The notes below the pieces were generated by a model that ran no database searches, was not told the origin of the DNA, and was given only the letters and a program-made list of their open reading frames with translations. Shown piece by piece: positions 24,675-32,616 of a stretch of 64,000 nucleotides of DNA. Both the position numbers and the translations under genes were made by a program. The first letter of the stretch is position 1; each line of letters begins with the position of its first letter. The DNA comes from Dokdonia sp. PRO95 (GTDB lineage Bacteria > Bacteroidota > Bacteroidia > Flavobacteriales > Flavobacteriaceae), in assembly GCF_000355805.1 (NCBI RefSeq), contig NZ_CM001837.1, forward strand, positions 2,012,155-2,076,154. Reading direction: 5' to 3'.

Positions 24675-25667
24675 TTAGTTGCTTAGGGCTTGAAGTTGTT
24701 TGAGTTTTTGTGCGGCTTTACCAGAGAGTAGGCTCTCTTTTGCTTGTTCAAAACCTTGTAAAGGTGTTAGCCCTTTTACAGTCGCAATAGCCATCCCAGC
24801 GTTTGCACACACCACATTATTTTGTGCCTGGGTGCCTTTGCCAGAAATTACATTTGTAAAAATCTGCGCCGAAGACTCAACAGAGTCACCTCCATAAATA
24901 TCTTTTTGAGCGTGTGCATTTACACCAAAATCTCTAGGTGTGAGCATAAGCTCTGTCTCATTTGTAATAGCCTTTGTAGCTCCTGTAAGTGAGATCTCAT
25001 CATAACCATCTAGGGCGTGCAATATGGTAAAGTTTTTATCTCCTTTTTGATATAAATATCCATACATTCTTGCGAGTTCTAGGTTAAAAACTCCCACTAG
25101 CTGGTTGCTCGGGAATGCAGGATTAACCATAGGGCCTAGCATATTAAAAAAGGTTTTTACACCTAGCTCTCGACGTATAGGGCCTACGTTTTTCATAGCA
25201 GGGTGGAAGAGTGGTGCGTGCAGTACACACATCCCTACCTCATCCATAGAGCGCTTCAAGAAATCCTTATCGTTACTAAATTTTATGCCTAGATACTCCA
25301 TCACATTGCTACTTCCACTTACAGAGCTCACCCCATAATTACCGTGCTTAGTCACGTGCACACCAGCACCTGCTGTTACAAAGCTAGAGAGTGTTGAAAT
25401 ATTAAAAGTGTCTTTACCATCACCACCTGTACCACAAAGATCTATGGCATTATACTCAGAAAAATCTACGGCAAGGCAAAGATCTAGCAAGGCATCTCTA
25501 AAACCTTCTAGCTCCTCTACCGTAATGCTACGCATCATATAAACGGTAAGGAAAGAAGCAATCTGACTCTGGTTGTATTTACCCTCAGAGATGTTTACGA
25601 GAACTTCACGGCTTTCGGCTTTTGTGAGTTGGTCGTGGTTAATTAATCTATTAAGTATGGCTTTCAT
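24675..25667 (-). CDS. trpD: anthranilate phosphoribosyltransferase
   Basis: 330 residues, type III phosphoribosyltransferase. DLCGTGGDGKDTFNIST (about 76-92) is the PRPP/Mg loop, KHGNYGVSSVSGSSNVMEYLG (about 106-126, given here by its ends KHGNYGVSS and SGSSNVMEYLG) the anthranilate site, and GPIRRELGVKTFFNMLGP follows. One base separates it from trpC and its start touches the stop of the lipoprotein gene upstream. Confidence 0.96.
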   Translation of the reverse strand: MKAILNRLINHDQLTKAESREVLVNISEGKYNQSQIASFLTVYMMRSITVEELEGFRDALLDLCLAVDFSEYNAIDLCGTGGDGKDTFNISTLSSFVTAGAGVHVTKHGNYGVSSVSGSSNVMEYLGIKFSNDKDFLKRSMDEVGMCVLHAPLFHPAMKNVGPIRRELGVKTFFNMLGPMVNPAFPSNQLVGVFNLELARMYGYLYQKGDKNFTILHALDGYDEISLTGATKAITNETELMLTPRDFGVNAHAQKDIYGGDSVESSAQIFTNVISGKGTQAQNNVVCANAGMAIATVKGLTPLQGFEQAKESLLSGKAAQKLKQLQALSN

Positions 25668-26188
25668 TATTTAGGCGTGTTGATGTGAACAATAATAGGG
25701 TCTGCTTTATCTTTCTTTATGTTTTGCAATCCTATTGTTGCTAGTTCTTGATCTGTTGCTAGTCTTGAACTAGCTTGGTTAAGTGCTACGTAATTGTAAA
25801 CTCCCTTTGGTGTGCTTGCTATCCATCCTTTTGTAAGTGGTGACTTTCTTACAGAAGCAGACTCGCTTGTAAAGCGTTGCAAGAAATCTAATGCGCTTTT
25901 ACGCATATCTTCTTTACTCGTTCCCGTAGGGAAAATAATATAGGTTCCGTTAGAAAAAAGAACCCAGTTAGGTCGCTTAGGACTTACACCAAGTTTTGTG
26001 TTAAAAATCAGGTTTTTATAGACATCTACATTCTCATCTTCTACCACTTCTTTAAGAGGCTCAGGTTCGGCTTCTATTACGACCACGGGTGTCGCAGGTT
26101 TTTTAGTTTCTTTAGGTGTTGATTTTGTGCTCTCACAACCACCTATTAATAAAAAACAACTTGCTAGTAGAAATAATGTAAATCTCAT
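25667..26188 (-). CDS. lipoprotein of unknown function inside trp operon
   Basis: 173 residues with a lipoprotein signal (FLLIGGC, Cys at 18), then a Pro/Glu/Lys-rich linker to about residue 55. A compact domain follows (NWVLFSNGTYIIFP, ALDFLQRFTSESASV, GWIASTPKGVYNYVAL). It is targeted to the cell envelope, so it cannot be a tryptophan enzyme. It sits between trpG (12 bp) and trpD (one-base overlap), so it is produced under trp control. No known family recognised. Confidence 0.75.
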   Translation of the reverse strand: MRFTLFLLASCFLLIGGCESTKSTPKETKKPATPVVVIEAEPEPLKEVVEDENVDVYKNLIFNTKLGVSPKRPNWVLFSNGTYIIFPTGTSKEDMRKSALDFLQRFTSESASVRKSPLTKGWIASTPKGVYNYVALNQASSRLATDQELATIGLQNIKKDKADPIIVHINTPK

Positions 26189-26199
26189 CGTATATAGTA

Positions 26200-26769
26200 T
26201 TAACTAATCACCCAATTCTTAATCATTGTTTTTCCTTCTGGAGTAAGTACAGATTCTGGGTGAAACTGTACACCGCGTATGTCAAGTTCTCTGTGACGTA
26301 GTGCCATTATCTGGCCATTTTCATCTACCGCAGTAACTTCTAATGCTGGTGGAAAATCTTCTGTAGCTACCACCCACGAGTGGTAACGCCCTACGGCTAT
26401 TTCTTCACCGAGGTCTTTAAAAAGTACTGTGTCTGGCTGCGTGATACTCACTTGTGTCGCGACACCGTGAAAAACCTTATCTAGATTAATAAGCGTGCCT
26501 CCGTACACTTCACCTATGGCTTGTTGCCCAAGGCAAACGCCAAGTATAGGTTTTCTTCCTCCATAAGTTTTTATTACTTGCTTGAGCAGTCCAGCTTCTT
26601 CTGGAATGCCAGGGCCTGGAGAAAGTAATATTTTATCATACTGCTCGCACTCTTCAAGCGCAAACTGGTCATTACGTTTTACGGTAACGATGCAATCTAA
26701 TTCTTCTAGGTAGTGCACAAGGTTGTACACAAAGGAATCATAGTTGTCTATTACTAATATCTTTTTCAT
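26200..26769 (-). CDS. trpG: anthranilate synthase component II (glutamine amidotransferase)
   Basis: 189 residues, class I glutamine amidotransferase. LLSPGPGIPEEAG (about 49-61) is the oxyanion loop, LGVCLGQQAIGE (about 76-87) holds the catalytic Cys and VQFHPESVLTPEG (about 166-178) the His-Glu pair. Provides ammonia to TrpE. Only 3 bp separate it from trpE. Confidence 0.96.
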   Translation of the reverse strand: MKKILVIDNYDSFVYNLVHYLEELDCIVTVKRNDQFALEECEQYDKILLSPGPGIPEEAGLLKQVIKTYGGRKPILGVCLGQQAIGEVYGGTLINLDKVFHGVATQVSITQPDTVLFKDLGEEIAVGRYHSWVVATEDFPPALEVTAVDENGQIMALRHRELDIRGVQFHPESVLTPEGKTMIKNWVIS

Positions 26770-26772
26770 TGT

Positions 26773-28170
26773 CTAAATATCTTCTGCGATGTCAAGTGCT
26801 TTGTTAAGCGCTCCTAATTTGTTGTAAACTTCTTGTAATTCTTTAGCTGGATCACTGCCAGATACCACTCCAGCACCTGCTTGCCAGTGTAGGGTGTGAT
26901 TTTTACTTAAGAAAGAACGTATGATAATAGCGTGATTAAAATTACCGTAAAAATCCATAAAACCTATCGCTCCGCCGTAGAAGGTGCGATTGCGGTTTTC
27001 ATACTTCTCAAGTAGCTGCATTGCCATATGCTTAGGCGCACCACTGAGTGTTCCTGCTGGAAAGGTGTCTGCTACCACTTGTAAGGTATTGCTACCCTCG
27101 TGCATTTGTCCCGTTACTTTACTCACAAGGTGTATCACGTGTGAGAAAAACTGCACCTCACGATAGGTGTCTACCTTTACATTGTGACCATTGCGTGATA
27201 AGTCATTACGAGCAAGATCAACAAGCATCACGTGTTCTGAGTTTTCTTTTTCGTCTTTGGCTAGTTCTTTTGCAAGTATGGCGTCTTGCTCATCATTACC
27301 GGTACGTTTAAAAGTACCTGCAATAGGGTGAATCTCAGCGAGACCGTCTTGCACAATAATCTGAGCTTCTGGTGATGAGCCAAAGATTTTATAATCTCCG
27401 TAGTCAAAATAAAATAGATATGGCGACGGGTTAACACTGCGTAAAGCCCTGTATACATTAAACTCATCTCCCGTAAACTGCTGCGAGAAACGTTTACTAG
27501 GTACAATCTGAAAAACATCACCACGCTGGCAGTGCTTTTTACAAGTGTCTACGAGTGCTTTATAATCTGCATCTGTGATGTTGCTGGTGAGTTCGTTCTT
27601 TCGGTTGAAGTTAAACTCTGCAAAGTTTTTTGATTTTAAAAGCTGCTCAATCTCATCGATATTATTGTCTCCCGTCGTATTGTGACAAAATATATGCGCC
27701 TCATTATTAAAATGGTTAATAGCGATAATGTTTTGGTAAACGGCATAGTAAATATCTGGTATATGGAGATCTCCTTCTTTTTTGGCGATTTCTATATCTT
27801 CAAAGTACTGCACAGAATCATACGATAGGTAACCAAACAAGCCATTGTTTATGAACTTGTGAGCTGTCTTTGTAGATGAGAACGCTTTCGCGAAAGCATC
27901 TAAAACCCCTACAACATTAGTCTCTGCTGTAATTGTAATTTCCTCCTTCTTGCCATCGGGAAATTGTTGTGTGATTATACCATCGCCCACGCTTATAGAA
28001 GCAATAGGGTTGCAGCATATGTAAGAGAAGCTATTATCATTTGCGTGATAGTCACTACTCTCGAGCAGTAAACTATTAGGAAAACGATCGCGCAACCTTA
28101 AGTATACCGATACAGGAGTGATGGTATCTGCTAGGAGTCTTTTTGAAAATGTAGTTAATTGATATTTCAT
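26773..28170 (-). CDS. trpE: anthranilate synthase component I
   Basis: 465 residues, chorismate-binding enzyme. The N-terminal LLLESSDY (about 34-41) matches the LLES motif that binds feedback tryptophan, so allosteric control is likely. The C-terminal catalytic core is normal (IAGTFKRTG, ENSEHVMLVDLARND, PAGTLSGAPKHMAM, AGAGVVSGSDP). A palindrome copy at about residues 92-96 encodes AFAKA. First structural gene of the operon, 88 bp after the leader peptide stop. Confidence 0.97.
   Translation of the reverse strand: MKYQLTTFSKRLLADTITPVSVYLRLRDRFPNSLLLESSDYHANDNSFSYICCNPIASISVGDGIITQQFPDGKKEEITITAETNVVGVLDAFAKAFSSTKTAHKFINNGLFGYLSYDSVQYFEDIEIAKKEGDLHIPDIYYAVYQNIIAINHFNNEAHIFCHNTTGDNNIDEIEQLLKSKNFAEFNFNRKNELTSNITDADYKALVDTCKKHCQRGDVFQIVPSKRFSQQFTGDEFNVYRALRSVNPSPYLFYFDYGDYKIFGSSPEAQIIVQDGLAEIHPIAGTFKRTGNDEQDAILAKELAKDEKENSEHVMLVDLARNDLSRNGHNVKVDTYREVQFFSHVIHLVSKVTGQMHEGSNTLQVVADTFPAGTLSGAPKHMAMQLLEKYENRNRTFYGGAIGFMDFYGNFNHAIIIRSFLSKNHTLHWQAGAGVVSGSDPAKELQEVYNKLGALNKALDIAEDI
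27884..27897. repeat. TTTCGCGAAA palindrome, copy 12 (inside trpE)
   Basis: 14-bp form, read AFAKA in VLDAFAKAFSS. Confidence 0.9.
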
Positions 28171-28200
28171 TTGTTACATATTGTTTTCTCAAAATTGAGA

Positions 28201-28231
28201 ACAAAAAAAAAGCCTGTCGTAAAGACAGGCT
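28201..28231 (-). terminator. trp attenuator terminator
   Basis: Stem AGCCTGTC/GACAGGCT (28211-28218 and 28224-28231), loop of five, and nine Ts after it on the minus strand, 30 bp upstream of trpE. The strand TTACGACA inside it (complement at 28215-28222) can pair instead with TGTCGTAA at the end of the leader peptide gene (28259-28266): eight Watson-Crick pairs plus two G-U at the ends, which would destroy the terminator. Confidence 0.88.
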
Positions 28232-28258
28232 GTATATGAATGGTACATAGGTGCGTGC

Positions 28259-28315
28259 TTACGACAACGATTGTTGTGTAATCCACCACCAAGTATGTAC
28301 TGTATTGTTTTTCAT
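28259..28315 (-). CDS. trpL: trp operon leader peptide with Trp-Trp-Trp
   Basis: 18 codons, product MKNNTVHTWWWITQQSLS, with three consecutive TGG codons at positions 9-11. It lies directly upstream of a terminator in front of trpE. A ribosome waiting at the Trp codons would leave the antiterminator strand (the stop codon region) free to pair with the terminator; a ribosome that reads through covers it. A short 1:2 hairpin ACAAC/GTTGT also forms over codons 13-17. This is the classical ribosome-mediated attenuation layout. Confidence 0.9.
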   Translation of the reverse strand: MKNNTVHTWWWITQQSLS

Positions 28316-28345
28316 TTATGATGTAAAGATAGGGAGCGATTTTAT

Positions 28346-28385
28346 AATAAAAAAGCCCAATGGATAAAAAATATACACTGAGCTT
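28346..28385 (-). terminator. intrinsic terminator after yceI-like gene
   Basis: Stem AGCTCA/TGGGCT (one G-U) with a long AT loop, then T-run on the minus strand. It separates the MarR/YceI transcript from the trp leader. Confidence 0.55.
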
Positions 28386-28411
28386 TTTACGGGGGAATAA
28401 TTAGGAAATTA

Positions 28412-28984
28412 TTAGAGAGTCAAGCTTACTGCAAGCTCAAAATTATCTGAAATAGCATTGTCTTTTAAGTTGTCAAAAAACGATGCAGAGCCATAACGTA
28501 CACCATAATTTGTACGATCTACATTAAAAACGGTAGTGGCTACGCCATTCTCTATGGTCATATTAACCTTAGTAGGTAGTGTAGTTCCTTTTATAGTGAG
28601 GTCACCTACTACGCTGTAACCGTTACCACTTTTTGCTACTTCTTTGATAACAAATGTAGCCTCGTTATGGTTTGTAGTATCAAAGAAGTCTGCAGAGTTT
28701 AAGTGTCCTTCTAGTTTTTCTTTTCCTTCGCCAGCTTTTAAGTCTGTTACGGCAATAGTAGTCATATCTACTACAAAGTTACCACCTACTAGCTGGTCAC
28801 CATCCATTTCAAGTGTTCCAGACTTTAGGTTAATAGTACCTGTGTGTTGTCCTAGTACCTTTTTACCCGTCCAAGTAATGGTGCTTTCTTTTACGTTTAC
28901 TGTTTTTTCTACCGGTTCTGTGTTTGCAATGGCTCCAGTGGTTACGATAAGAGCTAAGAATGCTGTTGTGATTTTCTTTTTCAT
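28412..28984 (-). CDS. YceI-family periplasmic protein
   Basis: 190 residues. A signal peptide (hydrophobic about 4-19, cleavage near ANT) precedes a complete YceI lipocalin-like domain: STITWTGKKVLGQHTGTINL, FVVDMTTIAV, HLNSADFFDTTNHNEATFVI, VVGDLTIKGTTLPTKVNM and FNVDRTNYGVRYGSASFFDNL. YceI proteins bind long isoprenoid or lipid molecules in the periplasm. Four bp downstream of the MarR gene, so probably controlled by it. Confidence 0.9.
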   Translation of the reverse strand: MKKKITTAFLALIVTTGAIANTEPVEKTVNVKESTITWTGKKVLGQHTGTINLKSGTLEMDGDQLVGGNFVVDMTTIAVTDLKAGEGKEKLEGHLNSADFFDTTNHNEATFVIKEVAKSGNGYSVVGDLTIKGTTLPTKVNMTIENGVATTVFNVDRTNYGVRYGSASFFDNLKDNAISDNFELAVSLTL

Positions 28985-28988
28985 TTTT

Positions 28989-29450
28989 CTAATTTTTAGT
29001 TTCTGTTCTTAGTTTATTGAGCAAGTTATTGAGCTGCTCTATCTCAGTATTGTCTAGTTGAGTAGTTATTTTATTTTCGGCTTGAGTCACAACTTTGTCT
29101 AACTCATTAAGTAATGACAAGCCAGCCTGTGTAATTGTAATTTCAATTTTACGACGGTTTGAGGGGCACGTACTGCGATTTACAAGCTCTTTTTTGAGTA
29201 GCTTATCTACGAGGCGTGTTGTGTTACTTGCTTTTGTAACCATACGGTCATTGAGCGTAGATAGGTTTGCAGGTTTTCCTTTTTGCCCACGTAATATGCG
29301 TAATACATTAAACTGTTGTAATGATATATCATAAGGCTTTAATGCCATTAATAATATATCATTAGACCATTGTGCTGTATAGGCTAGGTTTATAATAAGC
29401 CTTTGTGAGGGCTTGAGGCTCGTGGTTTTTATGTGTTCTTCTATTGTCAT
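28989..29450 (-). CDS. MarR-family transcriptional regulator
   Basis: 153 residues from the ATG at 29450. The frame continues 13 codons further, but the promoter -7 box at 29468-29475 lies inside that extension, so the inner ATG is right. Winged helix at about 35-110 (LLMALKPYDISLQQFNVLRILRG, NLSTLNDRMVTKASNTTRLVDKL, wing RSTCPSNRRKIEITIT). Precedes the YceI gene; a perfect 16-bp palindrome in the promoter is a likely binding site for its own product. Confidence 0.9.
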   Translation of the reverse strand: MTIEEHIKTTSLKPSQRLIINLAYTAQWSNDILLMALKPYDISLQQFNVLRILRGQKGKPANLSTLNDRMVTKASNTTRLVDKLLKKELVNRSTCPSNRRKIEITITQAGLSLLNELDKVVTQAENKITTQLDNTEIEQLNNLLNKLRTETKN

Positions 29451-29456
29451 TACAAT

Positions 29457-29497
29457 ATTTGTATATACAAATGTATGTTTAAATATCAATTGTCAAA
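29457..29497 (-). promoter_or_regulatory. marR promoter with overlapping palindromic operator
   Basis: On the minus strand TTTG (29494-29497), 18 bp, TACATTTG (29468-29475): a near-ideal Bacteroidota promoter. The perfect palindrome ATTTGTATATACAAAT (29457-29472) overlaps the -7 box and the start site, where a MarR dimer would block transcription. Confidence 0.72.
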
Positions 29498-29604
29498 TAG
29501 CTTTATAGTTATTTTAACATGTTAACCTTGATAACATTCTAAAAATCCTTAACAATCCTTTCATAAAGTGTGTTAATTGAGAAATGTAAAAGACAGAATC
29601 ACAA

Positions 29605-29612
29605 TAATTTTG
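29605..29612 (+). promoter_or_regulatory. -7 box of TlpA-like lipoprotein gene
   Basis: TAATTTTG, perfect TAnnTTTG, only 4 bp before the ATG; implies a leaderless mRNA. Confidence 0.5.
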
Positions 29613-29616
29613 TTAG

Positions 29617-30120
29617 ATGAAACAAATACTAATAGTATTATTAATCATCTTAACATCCTGTCGAGGAGGGCAAAAGGATTATAAGGAAACGTTAGTAGAG
29701 GGTAGTAACATCAAAGCGCTGGATTATGATGGCCTAGAATATTATATAGAAAATCATCCTTCGGAAACTTTAGTAATTAACTTTTGGGCAACATGGTGTG
29801 CTCCATGTATCAAGGAGTTACCGGCTTTTGAGAAATTAGAAGAAGAATACAAGAGCAAAGACGTAACTGTATTATTAGTAAGTCTTGATTTTCCAGATCA
29901 ACTAGAAGCATTAAAAACTTTCGTAGACAAAAAGAAGCTACAATCTGAAGTTTTATACTTAGATGATGGAGATGCAAATAATTGGATACCCAAAGTGAGT
30001 GATTCATGGAGTGGCGCTATACCAGCAACACTTATAACTGGATCAAAAAGAAAGAAATTTTATGAGCGCTCTTTTACCTATGAAGAACTAGAGCAAGAAT
30101 TGAATACCTTAATAAATTAA
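29617..30120 (+). CDS. TlpA-like thioredoxin lipoprotein
   Basis: 167 residues. Lipoprotein signal (LLIILTSC, Cys 15), then a thioredoxin fold with the active site FWATWCAPCIKELPAFEKL (WCAPC, about 57-75). Members reduce disulfides in the periplasm or maintain haem and thiol proteins. It is 2 bp upstream of a second thioredoxin-fold gene and leads a cluster of sulfur-related genes. Confidence 0.9.
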   Translation: MKQILIVLLIILTSCRGGQKDYKETLVEGSNIKALDYDGLEYYIENHPSETLVINFWATWCAPCIKELPAFEKLEEEYKSKDVTVLLVSLDFPDQLEALKTFVDKKKLQSEVLYLDDGDANNWIPKVSDSWSGAIPATLITGSKRKKFYERSFTYEELEQELNTLIN

Positions 30121-30122
30121 TA

Positions 30123-30746
30123 ATGAAAACGTTTAAAACCTTAACGCTACTTGCCTTAGTGGTTGTCATATCTGCTTTTGCTGCAAATGCTGTCATTAAA
30201 AAGGATAGAAGTGGTTATGATATAGGAGATGCAGCAGGAGATTTTTATCTGCGTAATGTAGATAATGCGATGATTTCTTTGAGAGATTTTGAGGATGCAA
30301 AGGGTTTTATAGTAGTATTTACATGCAATACTTGTCCTTTCTCTATAGCAAATGAAGACAGAATTATCGCATTAGATAAAAAGTACAAGTCACAAGGCTA
30401 CCCTGTGATAGCGATTAACCCTAATGATCCACACATTAAACCTGGAGATAGTTTTAAGGCTATGCAGCAGCGAGCACGAGAAAAAGGATTTACATTCCCT
30501 TATTTACTTGACGACGGACAAGAGGTATATCCAAAATATGGAGCTACAAAGACTCCACATGTTTATGTACTGCAACGCGTTCAAGAAAAAAATATAGTTA
30601 AGTATATAGGTGCTATCGATAATAGTAGTCGAGATGAAAAGGCTGTGACCGAAAAATATCTCGAAAATGCTCTTGATGAGATTTTGTCAGGCAAAGAAGT
30701 TACAATTAAGGAGACAAAAGCTATAGGTTGCGCGATAAAATCATAG
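30123..30746 (+). CDS. thioredoxin-family (AhpC/TSA-like) exported protein
   Basis: 207 residues. Signal peptide (hydrophobic about 8-22), then a peroxiredoxin/thioredoxin fold with the CxxC motif CNTC in FTCNTCPFSIANEDRI (about 60-75) and KTPHVYVL as cis-Pro strand. Redox partner or peroxidase role; exact substrate unknown. The pair ends at a strong terminator. Confidence 0.85.
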   Translation: MKTFKTLTLLALVVVISAFAANAVIKKDRSGYDIGDAAGDFYLRNVDNAMISLRDFEDAKGFIVVFTCNTCPFSIANEDRIIALDKKYKSQGYPVIAINPNDPHIKPGDSFKAMQQRAREKGFTFPYLLDDGQEVYPKYGATKTPHVYVLQRVQEKNIVKYIGAIDNSSRDEKAVTEKYLENALDEILSGKEVTIKETKAIGCAIKS

Positions 30747-30770
30747 ATTTAATTAGACGAGTCAAAATAA

Positions 30771-30799
30771 AAATGAGCTTATTTGAGCTCATTTTTTTT
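30771..30799 (+). terminator. intrinsic terminator after thioredoxin pair
   Basis: AATGAGCT/AGCTCATT stem with eight Ts. Confidence 0.85.
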
Positions 30800-30825
30800 G
30801 TATAATCTCATCTGTGAGTATTTTG

Positions 30826-30833
30826 TAAATTTG
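30826..30833 (+). promoter_or_regulatory. -7 box of MBL-rhodanese gene
   Basis: TAAATTTG, perfect TAnnTTTG, followed by GCACTC, 16 bp before the ATG. Confidence 0.5.
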
Positions 30834-30849
30834 CACTCAAAATCCCAGA

Positions 30850-32238
30850 ATGATATTACAGCAATTATATACTAAATGTCTAGCTCAAGGAGCTTATTTT
30901 ATAAGTTCAAATGGAGAAGGAGCTATCATAGATCCTTTGCGAGAGGTACAACCGTATCTTGACCTTGCTGAGGAACATAAGACGACTATTAAGTATATTT
31001 TTCTTACTCATTTTCATGCAGATTTTGTGAGTGGTCAAGTGGATCTAGCAAAGGCTACTGGAGCAACCGTGATTTTAGGTCCTATGGCAAAAGCTGGATA
31101 TGACTATCACAGCGCTATTGATGGAGAGGTGTTCACAATAGGAGATTTGTCTATGACCACGATACATACACCAGGGCATACTATGGAGTCTACGTGTTAT
31201 CTTCTTAAGGATAATCAAGAGAAAGAAGAAGCTCTTTTTACTGGAGATACCCTTTTTATAGGTGACGTAGGAAGGCCAGATCTTGCTGCAAAAACTGACC
31301 TAACCACTCAAGATCTTGCAGGTTATCTGTACGACTCATTACACCATAAAATTGCCCCTTTATCAGATGATATTATCATTTACCCTGCGCACGGAGCAGG
31401 ATCTGCTTGTGGTAAAAACATGAGTAGTGAGACTAGTGATACGCTAGGTAATCAGAAACAAAATAACTACGCATTTAAACTCAATAAAGAAGATTTTATT
31501 AAAGAGCTCACAGATGGCTTGACACTACCGCCGGCTTATTTTCCACATAATGTGGCTATGAATAAGAAGGCAAATACAGATTTTGACACGATTGTCAAGA
31601 GAGGAACTACGGCTTTGACACCTGATCAATTTGAAAAGCTAGCAAATGAAAATGATATACTCGTACTTGATACTAGAAGTGTTTCCGCTTTCGCGAAAGC
31701 GTCATTACCTCAAGCTTGGTTTGTAGGATTACAAGGGCAGTTTGCACCATGGATAGGAGCGCTCATCAAAGATATTCACCAGAAAATAGTCTTTATTGCC
31801 GAAGAAGGTACTGAAGAGGAAGTAGTAACCAGACTTGCGAGAGTAGGTTATGATAATAGTTTGGGATTCTTAACTGGAGGAGTAGAGGCTTGGCAACAAT
31901 CTGGTAGAGATGTAGTTGCTACAGCAGAAATAACTGCGCAAGAGTTTGTAGATGGTATTGCTACTGGCGATATTAAACATCCTCTGGATGTACGTAAAGC
32001 TGGAGAATATGCAACAAGTCATATAGCAGGAGTGCCACATATGGGGCTAGATGAAGTACACGTAAATGCTCGCACTCTAGAAGCAGATAATACCTATCAC
32101 ATACATTGTGCAGGTGGTTATAGGTCTCTTATTTATGGATCTATAGCAAGATCATATGGCATAAATAATGTAGTGAATGTGCTAGGTGGATATGGAGCCA
32201 TAAAAAAGGCAGATACTTCTAGTATTAAATTGACATAA
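30850..32238 (+). CDS. metallo-beta-lactamase fold persulfide dioxygenase-like protein with two rhodanese domains
   Basis: 462 residues. Residues 1-240: MBL fold with THFHADFVSG (about 53-62), PGHTMES (about 109-115) and ALFTGDTLFIGDVGRPDL, the pattern of ETHE1-type persulfide dioxygenases. Residues about 265-355: rhodanese domain without an active Cys (FIAEEGTEEE at the Cys site) and carrying a palindrome copy (AFAKA). Residues about 370-458: rhodanese with an active Cys (HCAGGYRS). This order matches CstB-type enzymes that turn persulfide into sulfite and thiosulfate. Two free rhodanese genes follow. Confidence 0.88.
   Translation: MILQQLYTKCLAQGAYFISSNGEGAIIDPLREVQPYLDLAEEHKTTIKYIFLTHFHADFVSGQVDLAKATGATVILGPMAKAGYDYHSAIDGEVFTIGDLSMTTIHTPGHTMESTCYLLKDNQEKEEALFTGDTLFIGDVGRPDLAAKTDLTTQDLAGYLYDSLHHKIAPLSDDIIIYPAHGAGSACGKNMSSETSDTLGNQKQNNYAFKLNKEDFIKELTDGLTLPPAYFPHNVAMNKKANTDFDTIVKRGTTALTPDQFEKLANENDILVLDTRSVSAFAKASLPQAWFVGLQGQFAPWIGALIKDIHQKIVFIAEEGTEEEVVTRLARVGYDNSLGFLTGGVEAWQQSGRDVVATAEITAQEFVDGIATGDIKHPLDVRKAGEYATSHIAGVPHMGLDEVHVNARTLEADNTYHIHCAGGYRSLIYGSIARSYGINNVVNVLGGYGAIKKADTSSIKLT
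31686..31701. repeat. TTTCGCGAAA palindrome, copy 13 (inside MBL-rhodanese gene)
   Basis: Full 16-bp form, read AFAKA in SVSAFAKASLP, within the catalytically silent rhodanese domain. Confidence 0.9.
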
Positions 32239-32310
32239 TTCATCTAATTTTAAACAAATACTAATTGCGACAGCTCATAGAGATAGTAGCTGTTGCACAA
32301 ATATTAAACA

Positions 32311-32616
32311 ATGACAGATTTAACAATCCCACAATGGGAAGAAAAAATTGCTCAAGATAAAGATGCTGTAATTCTAGACGTACGTACGGAAGAAGAGGTA
32401 GAAAACGGAATGATAGAAGGAGCAAAACATATTGATATTTATTTAGGTCAAGGTTTTCTTGATGAGATAGAAAAGCTTGATAAGAGTAAAAACTATTATG
32501 TGTATTGTCGTTCAGGAGTAAGAAGTGTACAAGCGTGCGCTCTTATGGGACAAAAAGGATTAAACAACACTTACAACTTATTAGGTGGTTATAATGCTTG
32601 GGATGCAGCGCATTAA
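32311..32616 (+). CDS. rhodanese-like sulfurtransferase, cytoplasmic
   Basis: 101 residues, a single rhodanese domain: VILDVRTEEEVENGMIEGAKHI and active-site loop YVYCRSGVRSVQA (Cys near 67). No signal peptide. Carries sulfane sulfur as a Cys persulfide, probably for the MBL enzyme upstream. Overlaps the next rhodanese gene by 14 bp. Confidence 0.9.
   Translation: MTDLTIPQWEEKIAQDKDAVILDVRTEEEVENGMIEGAKHIDIYLGQGFLDEIEKLDKSKNYYVYCRSGVRSVQACALMGQKGLNNTYNLLGGYNAWDAAH

Noticed and set aside
28201-28315. T-box riboswitch in front of trpE
   Set aside because: No T-box sequence or specifier loop; the leader peptide and antiterminator pairing explain the region fully.
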